A stretch of 64,000 nt of DNA, from the NCBI GenBank assembly GCA_964596685.1, contig CAZQVA010000004.1:1-64000 (forward strand), written 5' to 3'. Under the pieces are notes generated by a model that made no database searches, was not told the DNA's origin, and saw only the letters and a program-made list of their open reading frames with translations. The DNA comes from CAZQVA01 sp964596685. GTDB lineage: Bacteria > Chlamydiota > Chlamydiia > Chlamydiales > VFKH01. Positions 1-6,592 of this stretch are shown here, in pieces (position 1 is the stretch's first letter; the number at the start of each line of letters is the position of its first letter). The position numbers and the translations under genes were made by a program.

Positions 1-105
1 AATGGACAGCGAGGAGCCTCCGAACGTTCGGGTCGCCTGCTCGGGTGATATCGACTTAAGCATCAACATAGGTCGCTCCGACGCTCCTTTTCTTTTCCAT
101 CCGGG

Positions 106-276
106 TTACATCGGCCAGTAGTGCCATGCCAACACCCCGGCGATGCACAGCCCGACAAGAGCAATGACGATCTCCAGCGGCCGGCTACCCGGCTCCTTGC
201 CCCCGCATCGGGGGCAGCGCCGGGCCGTGACATGGATCGGCCCATGCTTGCAGTAGCGACAACGCACCATGCTCAT
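106..276 (-). CDS. Small zinc-ribbon membrane protein
   Basis: Too short for usual ORF cut-offs, but it reads cleanly as 56 codons on the minus strand. The N-terminus has two CxxC pairs (CRYC at about residues 6-9 and CPRC at about 21-24) that would form a zinc ribbon. They are followed by one hydrophobic segment at about residues 34-52, ending just before the TAA stop. It lies a few bases downstream of the acidic protein gene ending at 283 and probably shares its transcript. An alternative start is the GTG or ATG a few codons either side. The function is unknown. It is plausibly an accessory protein of a plasmid transfer region, judged from context only. Confidence 0.5.
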   Translation of the reverse strand: MSMVRCRYCKHGPIHVTARRCPRCGGKEPGSRPLEIVIALVGLCIAGVLAWHYWPM

Positions 277-282
277 GGTGCA

Positions 283-864
283 TCACCGCTCTAGCTCTTG
301 GTCGCGGGAGTCTCGCTCCTGCGCGCGGGCGGCCCGGATGCGTTCTAGGGCGGCCTCCGCTGCCGGCGAAAGCTGCGCGACCTGGTGCCCGCCCTGCTGG
401 CGATGAACAATGGTCGCGTCCAGCTCGGCGGCGGCTGACTGCGCCTGTGACCAGCCCGCGCCCGGATCGGCCGCCGCCTGCTCGGCTTCGCCTTCAACCT
501 CGATATCGGCCGCGTCCAGCTCGGCCGCCTCGATCTCGCCTTGCTGGGCCTCCCAGCCTTGCTTGTCCTCGATGCTGGCCGCATCGCCGCCGCCGGCCAG
601 CTCCGGGGCGCTCGCCTCGCGCTCCTGTAACGGTTGCCGTTCCGGCCGCTCTAGCGGCGTGTAGACCCGGCTCGGGTCGGTGACGTCGCGGACCTCGACA
701 ACCTCGACCCGCTCGGCCGTCGCCTCGCGCTGCGCCCGGCTCGCGGCGGATCGCTCGCGCGATCCTCGCTCAAAGGCCGCCAGCCTGTCCGTTTCGTCAG
801 GGTTCCAGCCCGTGGGGCTGTTTTCCGGGGTGGCCCACCCGCTGTTTTCTTTGGTGTCGTTCAT
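283..864 (-). CDS. Acidic, low-complexity protein of a transfer-type region
   Basis: The product has 193 residues and is rich in Glu, Ala, Asp and Gln, with no membrane segment; the central part (about 70-140) is strongly acidic. The last 25 residues (ALERIRAARAQERDSRDQEL) closely match the C-terminal tail of the next gene upstream (890-1681), so the two products probably share a binding partner or arose by duplication. Adjacent same-strand genes suggest an operon. I do not recognise the family. Proteins of this composition accompany relaxase/primase genes on conjugative plasmids, but that is only contextual. Confidence 0.5.
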   Translation of the reverse strand: MNDTKENSGWATPENSPTGWNPDETDRLAAFERGSRERSAASRAQREATAERVEVVEVRDVTDPSRVYTPLERPERQPLQEREASAPELAGGGDAASIEDKQGWEAQQGEIEAAELDAADIEVEGEAEQAAADPGAGWSQAQSAAAELDATIVHRQQGGHQVAQLSPAAEAALERIRAARAQERDSRDQELER

Positions 865-889
865 CGGTCTTTCCTCCTATCGGTGGTGG

Positions 890-1681
890 TCAATCCAGCT
901 CTTGCCCTCTGTCGCGGTCCCGCTGCTTCTCGCGGTTCCGTGCATTCCGTATCCGTTCCAGCGCCGCGGCTTCCTCCTGTGTCATAGTGGCGGCCGGCGC
1001 GGCATTGCTGCGCTGTTTGGCCGCCCATTCCCGCAAGGCCGCCGTGCCGGCCTTCTCGATCTCGCTGACGTGGTGCGTCAGCGGCTTGCCGGCGCGGTCC
1101 AGTTCTTCGGCCTTGTCCAGTCGGCCGGCTGCTGCCACGGCCCCCGCCTCGTCGCCGGCCTGCTGCGCTGCCGCCAGCTCGTCGCGTAGCTTGTCGAGAT
1201 ACCCGGCCGGCTGCTGCCGTTCGGCCGGCGCGACCGGCGCGGCCTGTTGGTCGCCGCGCAAAGCGTCGAACCCGGCCCGGCGGATTGCCTCGCTGTGCAG
1301 GTCCAGCCGTTCGCCGGCAGCGGCCAGCCTTTCGGCCTTGTCCAGTCGGCCGGCGGCCATCTTGGCGCGCAACTCGTCGCCGGACTTCTGCGCCTCGGCC
1401 AACTCGGCGCGGAGCCGGTCCAGAACCTGACCTTGCCGCCCCGTGGGCTGCTGGGGCGGCTGTGCGCCCGTTTCCGGGCCGCCGACAAGCTCGGCCATGT
1501 CGCGGTGCCGGTCGGTCGGAACAAAGCCCTGTGGCCGCTCCTGCGGCCTTTGCGGGCCGTCCCGTAGCGCCTCGATCTGCTCCACCGTCGCGCTGCCGAT
1601 CGCCGGCACGTCGCGGCGGATACCGGCGCGCTCGAGAACGCGGGTAATGGCCTTTGAAGTGAATCTCGGCTCTGACCACAA
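890..1681 (-). pseudogene. 5'-truncated transfer/relaxase-associated protein
   Basis: The frame encodes about 263 residues from a TTG with no convincing ribosome binding site. The first residues already read like the interior of a domain, so the gene is probably missing its 5' part. Two internal repeats of about 40 residues are visible, each of the form LD(K/R)LR.ELA.AQ..GDE followed by AAGRLDKAE. The C-terminus (AALERIRNARNREKQRDRDR) matches the tail of the downstream protein. It is charged and probably coiled-coil. It resembles the C-terminal portions of large plasmid relaxase or primase-associated proteins; this is a weak family call. The break near 1680-1720 coincides with a hairpin and the start of repeat copy A. 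Confidence 0.45.
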
Positions 1682-1719
1682 AAAGGGAGGCCAAAATACC
1701 CGCAGAATTTCAATGCGAT

Positions 1720-1756
1720 AAAGCTCTACACTAAAACCGGTGTAGTCGAGAGCTTT
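1720..1756. repeat. Hairpin at the edge of repeat copy A
   Basis: The arms AAAGCTCT (1720-1727) and AGAGCTTT (1749-1756) are perfect complements, with an additional inner ACAC/GTGT pairing. The right arm runs directly into repeat copy A, which starts with AGCTTTGGAGAA. It may be a terminator for leftward transcription or part of a recombination site. It lacks a clear U-tract. Confidence 0.4.
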
Positions 1757-1960
1757 GGAGAATATCGGCCGAGAGAGAGCTTGGCAGGGGCATATCCGGC
1801 CTGACCCGGTGGAGAGCCCTTGGCCTATAACCCTTGAAACACACGGGATTTTTCGAGCTCAACCCAAGGAATAGAACGATTCCAATAGATTGAATGGCGG
1901 AGGATGCAGGACCCAAATCCGAAGTTCTCTGGCTCCCAAGCCATTGATTTCATTGTCTTG
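1751..1960 (+). repeat. Diverged ~200-bp repeat, copy A (possible decayed attachment site)
   Basis: It is homologous, in the same orientation, to 42112-42320. Shared blocks in order are AGCTTTGGAGAA, TATAACCCTTGAA, GGGATTTTT or AGGATTTTT, ATGGCGGAGG and CCATTGATT. Spacing between blocks is roughly conserved while the sequence between them has diverged. The GCGGAGG block followed by a degenerate CGAACC-like stretch resembles the reverse complement of a tRNA 3' end, a common integrase target. That reading is an inference. Confidence 0.5.
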
Positions 1961-2259
1961 AAATCAAATTTAAAATACCGCCATCGACCATAGAGAGCCC
2001 AACTCTAGCTGCCTTGCGTAACTTGGCCTTCTGCCCCTGTCGGGCCGCTTGTTGTCATAGTTCTACACCCCAAGACTGAAGGCTAGAAGAGCTAATGAAT
2101 TAGCATGTCCTAATGAAGTCGTGCTCGACTTGCCTTGCGGCACTGGTCACGGCCATGCGGCGCCCAATCGCAAGGACCCGGTGAAACCCCGGGTGGCTAA
2201 CCGCGACAAGGAACGGGCGTGGTCTCAACCCCATTCTCCTGCAGCCTACGACTTGCCAC

Positions 2260-2952
2260 TTAGCCCTCGCATTCCTCGACCGTGACGCCGTCGCGGATGT
2301 TGTAGAGGCGGCGGAAGGTCGGGATGATCTTTTCATCGTGTGTGACCACGATGATCGCGGTGTCGAACTGCCGGGCCATGGTGTTGAGCAAGTCGACAAC
2401 GGCCAGCGCACGGACGCTGTCGAGCGGTGCAGTCGGTTCGTCTGCCAGGATGACTGGAGGCCGGTTGACGAGGGCGCGCGCGATGGCGACGCGTTGCTGT
2501 TCGCCACCGGAAAGTTGCGATGGCATGGCCCCGACACGGTGCGCCACATCGAGCGCCTCCAGCAGGTCGCGCGCTTCCTTGCGAGCCTGGGCATTGGGCT
2601 TGCCGGCCAGCATGGGGAGCAGCGCGACATTGTCTGTCACGTCAAGGAACGGGATCAGGTAGGGCGCCTGGAAGATGAAGCCGATCAGATCGCGGCGCAG
2701 GGCGCGCAGATCGCCAACTTTCCAGCCATCGTCGTAGATCACTGTCTCGCCAATGGTCATGCGGCCGGATGTCGGCTCGATCACCGCGCCAAGACACTTG
2801 AGCAGGGTGCTCTTGCCGGAACCCGACGGCCCGATCAGGCCGACGACCTCGCCTTTGGCAACCGACATATTGACGCCGCGCAAGGCGTGGACGGCAGTAT
2901 CGCCCTGGCCATAGGTCTTGACCAAGTTCTCGATGCGGATGCCTTCAGCCAC
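2260..2952 (-). CDS. ABC exporter ATP-binding protein (MacB/LolD/DevA type)
   Basis: This cytoplasmic ATPase of 230 residues would energise the permease encoded upstream. Visible motifs are Walker A GPSGSGKST (about 42-50), the Q-loop in FIFQAP, the signature LSGGEQQR (about 144-151), Walker B VILADEPT and the H-loop VVTHD. Length and motif spacing fit the MacB/LolD/DevA subfamily, which exports lipids, peptides or drugs with a periplasmic fusion protein. Its start overlaps the permease stop by 8 bases, showing translational coupling. It is the last gene of the TetR-fusion protein-permease-ATPase operon. The substrate cannot be read from sequence. Confidence 0.9.
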   Translation of the reverse strand: MAEGIRIENLVKTYGQGDTAVHALRGVNMSVAKGEVVGLIGPSGSGKSTLLKCLGAVIEPTSGRMTIGETVIYDDGWKVGDLRALRRDLIGFIFQAPYLIPFLDVTDNVALLPMLAGKPNAQARKEARDLLEALDVAHRVGAMPSQLSGGEQQRVAIARALVNRPPVILADEPTAPLDSVRALAVVDLLNTMARQFDTAIIVVTHDEKIIPTFRRLYNIRDGVTVEECEG

Positions 2953-4147
2953 CGATGGCCTCCGCTGGATCGACCTTCAGGGCCGCATGAATCGCCAACA
3001 GGCTGGCCAGCGAACAGATCGCCATGACGGCGAAGAACCCGCGCAGGGAATCGGCGGGCAGTAGCAGCACATATTTGGGGAAGAACGGCGCCCAGAAAGT
3101 GGCGGCGATCTTGCCGACAGCAAAGCCAATCAGGCCCAGCCCCAGCGCCTGTTGCAGGATCATGCCGGCAATCGTGCGGTTGCGCGTGCCGATCAGCTTG
3201 AGCACAGCAATCTCACGGATCTTGCCGATGGTCATGGTGTAGATGATGAAAGCAACGATCGCAGCGCTGACGATAGCGAGAATAACCAGGAACATCCCGA
3301 TCTGCCGCGCGGAATTGGCGATCATCTTGTCGACCAGGATCTCTTCCATCTGCGCGCGGGTATAGACCGTCACGCGTTGCCAGCGCCGGACCGCGGCGGC
3401 GACGGTATCGGGATCGGCCCCTGCGGCCACGGTCACCAGCACGGCGTTGACATTGGTGCTGCTGGCCTGCGCGGCATTGACCGCTTCGGCGACGGCGGGG
3501 TTGCCCGGAGGGTTCAGCACCGGGCTTGCAGCGGTTCGCGCCCGCTGGCGGACAATCGCGTCGCTGTCCTTTTCGAACTGGGCTTCCTGCGCATCCTTAA
3601 GCGAAAGGAACAGCATGGGGTCGCCACCGGAGGAGACCATGCGGCTGGTGAGGCCTACAATCCGGTAGGCATTGCGGCGCACCTTGACCTGATCGCCAAT
3701 CGCAAAGCCGGTCTTCACATCGGCGACGGCCTCGTAATGGCCCTGGACGATCCGGCGCCCGGCAATCAGGTGTGGCGGCTGGCCGGGCTCGCCCGGCTGG
3801 GCGACTTCCGCGCCGACCACCATCACCCGCACGTCCTTGCCCTGGTGCGCGATCTGCATGGTCAGATAGGTAACGCCTGCCGCACGGTCGACGCCGGCCA
3901 TGGCGCGGATCGGGCGTTCGGTATCCTCGTTGAGGCTCGATGGCTCGGCATAGGGGCCAAGCGTGTCCTTCTGCACCACCCACAGATCGGCCCCGCTGTT
4001 GTCGAGAAGGGCCTGCGCATCGTCGATCATGCCGCGATAGACGCCGGCCATCGACAGGGTGACGCCGATCAGCAGGCCGAGCCCCACGCCGGTGAGCACG
4101 AACTTGCCCCAGCCATGGAGGATGTCGCGGCCGGCAAGGCTGATCAT
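2945..4147 (-). CDS. ABC exporter permease (FtsX/MacB domain, DevC-like)
   Basis: The inner-membrane permease has 400 residues. It has one N-terminal transmembrane helix (about 15-35), a periplasmic MacB-PCD-like domain of about 200 residues, and a C-terminal FtsX-type bundle of three helices (about 275-390). The LKLIGTRNRTI segment after the second helix is typical of the coupling region. It begins 10 bases after the fusion-protein stop and overlaps the ATPase start. With those partners it would form a tripartite-type exporter similar to DevBCA. I see no outer-membrane channel gene, so a housekeeping TolC may complete the system. Confidence 0.88.
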   Translation of the reverse strand: MISLAGRDILHGWGKFVLTGVGLGLLIGVTLSMAGVYRGMIDDAQALLDNSGADLWVVQKDTLGPYAEPSSLNEDTERPIRAMAGVDRAAGVTYLTMQIAHQGKDVRVMVVGAEVAQPGEPGQPPHLIAGRRIVQGHYEAVADVKTGFAIGDQVKVRRNAYRIVGLTSRMVSSGGDPMLFLSLKDAQEAQFEKDSDAIVRQRARTAASPVLNPPGNPAVAEAVNAAQASSTNVNAVLVTVAAGADPDTVAAAVRRWQRVTVYTRAQMEEILVDKMIANSARQIGMFLVILAIVSAAIVAFIIYTMTIGKIREIAVLKLIGTRNRTIAGMILQQALGLGLIGFAVGKIAATFWAPFFPKYVLLLPADSLRGFFAVMAICSLASLLAIHAALKVDPAEAIGG

Positions 4148-4157
4148 GGCAGCCCCC

Positions 4158-5339
4158 TCATGGCAGCTTGTCGACCACTGTGATCCGGCTCGATGCCGTC
4201 AGCGGCCGGGCGCTGTGCAGGATCACCTGATCGCCCTTGGCAAGACCAGCCAGCACCTGCACCCAGCCATCAGCATCTTCCACGCCGAGCTTCAGGGCCA
4301 CGAACTCCAGGTCGCCGTTGCGCAAGGCCCATGCGCCAACGTCGCTGCCGATGCGGTGAATGGCCGCATTGGGCACCGCGAGCGTGCGCCCGCGTGCCGG
4401 AAGGCCAATGGTCACTTCGGCGAGTTCCCCGATCGGCGGGAGCATTGTACCTTCATCGAAGGCCACCTTGGCCAGCACCTCTTCGGTCACGGCATCGGCC
4501 ACTGGCTCCACTCGTAGAATCGATCCGCGCAAGGGTGTGTCGATCCGCGAGCGCAGGACGACGCGTGCAGGCAAGCCGGCGGTAATTCCGCCTGCGCGGG
4601 TCTGGTCGAACCGGGCATTGATCCATAGCTGCGCCGGATCGACCACTTCGATCACGGCCTGCCCGGCCACCACGGTCGTGCCCGGTTCGGCCAGGCGGCG
4701 GACGACCAGCCCGGCTTTGGGTGCAACCAGACGCAAATTGGCCTTCTGCTCCTGCAGGGCCGCCCGCTCCGCCCCGGTGCGTCCACGATCCTGCACAGCT
4801 GCCGAACGGTTGGCCTGCGCTGCGGCAAGCCCGGCTTCGGCTGCGGCCAGCGCCTGGCGTCGCTGGTCGAGCGCCGTGCGGGTCAGCCAGCCGCCTCGGA
4901 AGAGTTCTTCGCCGCGGGCGGCTTCGCTGCGGGCCAGGGCCAGGCGGGCACTGGCATCGGCGACTTGCGAGGCTGCCGCCTGTTCCAGCGCGGCAGAGCG
5001 ACCGGCACTGCCCGATGCGGCGGCGATGCGCTGGTCAAGATCAATCGGATCGATCAGGGCCAGCACTTGTCCGGCCTCCACCCGGTCGCCCACGTCAACG
5101 GCAAGGCTGGCGACACGTCCTGGCGCGGTCGGGCCGATCCGGTGGGTATAGCGCGCTTCGACTGTGCCGATGCCGAACAGGGCTGGCGCTATCGCGCGCT
5201 CTTCGATGCTGGCTACCGTGACTTTCACCGGCGCCAGCGGCCCGGAGCGGACGGCCACGAACGCAAGCAGGAGCGCCAGCACGGCCAGAACCGCAACCAG
5301 CATCAGGGCGCGGCGGCTTTGCGGAAGGGCTATGCGCAT
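4158..5339 (-). CDS. Periplasmic membrane fusion protein (HlyD/DevB type)
   Basis: The ATG at 5339 (MRIALPQSRR) gives 393 residues, starting with a signal-anchor helix at about 12-33. A biotinyl-lipoyl-like domain (PGRVASLAVDVGDRVEAGQV) follows, then a long Ala-rich coiled-coil hairpin at about 95-200, a second lipoyl half (LVAPKAGLVVRRLAEPGTTV) and beta-barrel domains. This is the classical periplasmic adaptor layout. A longer open frame continues upstream, but it runs through the TetR gene in the wrong frame and is not coding. The start overlaps the TetR stop by 10 bases, so the adaptor is translated with the regulator. Confidence 0.88.
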   Translation of the reverse strand: MRIALPQSRRALMLVAVLAVLALLLAFVAVRSGPLAPVKVTVASIEERAIAPALFGIGTVEARYTHRIGPTAPGRVASLAVDVGDRVEAGQVLALIDPIDLDQRIAAASGSAGRSAALEQAAASQVADASARLALARSEAARGEELFRGGWLTRTALDQRRQALAAAEAGLAAAQANRSAAVQDRGRTGAERAALQEQKANLRLVAPKAGLVVRRLAEPGTTVVAGQAVIEVVDPAQLWINARFDQTRAGGITAGLPARVVLRSRIDTPLRGSILRVEPVADAVTEEVLAKVAFDEGTMLPPIGELAEVTIGLPARGRTLAVPNAAIHRIGSDVGAWALRNGDLEFVALKLGVEDADGWVQVLAGLAKGDQVILHSARPLTASSRITVVDKLP

Positions 5340-5932
5340 GACGCGGCTCCCAGGCTTCGGCGGAACAGGTCGAACAGGCGCCGCGCGAGGATGGGCATGG
5401 CCGAAAAATCGTCGATCGCGAGGCCTTGCATGACCATGCCTTGCACCATGGCGAGAAACAGCACGGTAGCAGCCTCGACATCGGTGACCTTCGCGATCTC
5501 GCCTGCATCGCACGCAGCATGAAGCTCCTGCCCTACCCGCGCCCGATATCCGGCCATCAACTGGCGGGCGATGGCCTTGGTCGGGGTGTCGCCGGCGCGC
5601 TGCAGCTCGCCGAACAGGATACGGGGCACGCCCGGCCGTTCGATGACGAAATCGACATGCGCGGCCAGCATCGCTTCCAGCCGGGCGAGCGGCGGGCCTT
5701 CCGACAAGGTGTCGAAGCGGTGGTTCAGTTCGCCGCAGGTCCATTCGAGCACGGCCGTCCAGATTGCCAGCTTGTCCGGAAAATGGCGGAACAGCGCGCC
5801 TTGCGACACGCCCATGGCCGCTGCGATCTGCCCGGTGGTCAACACCGCCGGATCGTGGCTTGCGGCCAATTCGATGACGGTTGCCACGGCCTCGGCCCGG
5901 CGCAGTTCGGCAGAGAGATAGGGGCGGTTCAT
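5330..5932 (-). CDS. TetR-family transcriptional regulator of the exporter operon
   Basis: The product has 200 residues from ATG at 5932 (MNRPYLSAEL); an upstream ATG at 5950 would add six residues. The helix-turn-helix is LTTGQIAAAMGVSQGALFRHFPDK (about 32-55), with the typical F/YxHFxxK ending. The C-terminal ligand-binding part is helical and poorly conserved, as expected. It is the first gene of the exporter operon and most likely represses its own promoter, which lies in the 89 bases before the divergent gene remnant. The inducer is unknown but is probably the exporter substrate. Confidence 0.88.
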   Translation of the reverse strand: MNRPYLSAELRRAEAVATVIELAASHDPAVLTTGQIAAAMGVSQGALFRHFPDKLAIWTAVLEWTCGELNHRFDTLSEGPPLARLEAMLAAHVDFVIERPGVPRILFGELQRAGDTPTKAIARQLMAGYRARVGQELHAACDAGEIAKVTDVEAATVLFLAMVQGMVMQGLAIDDFSAMPILARRLFDLFRRSLGAASCA

Positions 5933-5950
5933 GGGGCCACCCTGCCACAA

Positions 5951-5972
5951 AGAAAGCGATTGGTCACTTTTC
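5951..5972. promoter_or_regulatory. Candidate TetR operator
   Basis: An imperfect inverted repeat with arms AGAAA(G) and (C)TTTTCT encloses GCGATTGGTCACT. It lies 19 bases upstream of the TetR start codon in the divergent intergenic region. The GATTGGTCA/TGACCAATC core is frequent in operators of TetR family members. Assignment rests on position and symmetry only. Confidence 0.4.
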
Positions 5973-6021
5973 TTTTTCGAAGGCGTGGTTATGGTGTGCC
6001 GAGCACCACAGGAGATCCGCG

Positions 6022-6100
6022 ATGACCGACGCCCCCCACCCTCATGCTGACGCCCTCAAATACGAGGACTGGGCGGGCGAGATGGGCGCGCCAAGCTGCT
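6022..6100 (+). pseudogene. 5' fragment of a gene cut by an IS6-family remnant
   Basis: An AGGAG ribosome binding site 6-10 bases upstream and an ATG at 6022 start a clean frame beginning MTDAPHPHADALKYEDWAGEMG. After about 26 codons the sequence becomes the antisense of an IS6-family transposase, and the frame loses meaning. The gene was divergent from the TetR regulator and might have been an enzyme controlled by it. The N-terminus is reminiscent of SAM-dependent methyltransferases, but too little remains to be sure. Confidence 0.5.
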
Positions 6101-6272
6101 GGAACCGCACCGTCTCGTGGCAGATATCCACGCCATGCTCGAACAGCAGGTCCTCAACATTGCGCAGGCTGAGCGGGAAGTGGATGTATAGCATCACCGC
6201 CATCCGGATCACTTCCGGCGAGGAGTTGAAGCAGCGAAACGGGTTGCCCTTTAGGTCAGAACGATGCGTCAT
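6101..6272 (-). pseudogene. N-terminal fragment of an IS6-family transposase
   Basis: From the ATG at 6272 the minus strand encodes MTHRSDLKGNPFRCFNSSPE followed by VIRMAVMLYIHFPLSLR and VEDLLFEHGVDICHETVRF. This is the N-terminal helix-turn-helix region of IS6/IS26-type transposases, comparable with the intact copy at 43703-44404. Similarity stops abruptly after ETVRF at about 6103, where the foreign gene fragment begins, so the DDE catalytic domain is missing. The fragment belongs to a different IS6 member than the intact copy, because the residues differ throughout. Confidence 0.7.
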
Positions 6273-6592
6273 CCGGCCATGCCATCCGGCCGCGACGGCG
6301 CCGTCGAGGTTAGTCTGACAACACCCGCACACCTAAAAAGGTGCACTCGTTTTCCAGTCGGCAGCGCGCCACAAATGCCACAAGGCGCCACAAATGAGTT
6401 TCCGTGGTTTTGTGGCGAGCGCCGGTTTTGCGCCCTAAACGCCGCAGCACCCTTAAGGGTGCTGCGCTTGTGGCGGACGGAGACCGCTCAGGGTTCAGTC
6501 ACTTGTCTGATATCGGCTACAGCAATTGATAATAATCAATTCAATTTCCAAGGAAGGGGTTAGCCGTAGGGCTCCCTACTCAGAGGATTGTC
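6273..6592. other. nrdJ upstream region with short repeats and a palindrome
   Basis: No gene is visible. The region carries a 12-base direct repeat GCGCCACAAATG at 6366-6377 and 6385-6396, an inverted partial copy (TTTGTGGCG) near 6409-6417, a perfect 24-base palindrome at 6443-6466 centred on TTAA, and the FNR-type box at 6526-6539. The palindrome could be a terminator-like hairpin insulating nrdJ from the IS remnant, although no U-run follows. Confidence 0.45.
6526..6539 (+). promoter_or_regulatory. FNR/DNR box upstream of nrdJ
   Basis: TTGATAATAATCAA matches the FNR consensus TTGAT-N4-ATCAA perfectly. Its centre is 60 bases upstream of the nrdJ start codon. Activation from position -41.5 would put the transcript start near 6574, leaving a short leader with the AGAGGA ribosome binding site. 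It implies that nrdJ is switched on under low oxygen by an FNR/DNR-type regulator, such as the one encoded at 11856-12542. Confidence 0.8.

Larger units (their letters stand above)
1682..2259. other. Gene-free junction between transfer remnant and exporter operon
   Basis: I see no intact gene here. The stretch holds the hairpin at 1720-1756, repeat copy A (about 1751-1960), and then AT-richer sequence. On the minus strand, between about 2070 and 1965, a short frame rich in Lys and Arg could be the tail of a decayed gene. The abrupt change in base composition and the loss of the 5' end of the upstream gene mark this as a recombination junction. Confidence 0.5.

Noticed and set aside
1..105. 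Possible gene end at the left edge of the window
   Set aside because: No frame with a motif or ribosome site is visible in these bases.
861..1713. Alternative minus-strand frames of 211-277 codons over the truncated transfer gene
   Set aside because: They are very rich in Arg, Gly and Pro. The 890-1681 frame has the ordered repeats and conserved tail, so it is the coding one.
6466..6500. GGACGGAGACCGC upstream of nrdJ resembles part of a cobalamin riboswitch box
   Set aside because: The remaining conserved elements of the riboswitch are absent and the stretch lies before the FNR-controlled start site. A riboswitch would have fitted a B12 enzyme, but the sequence does not support it.
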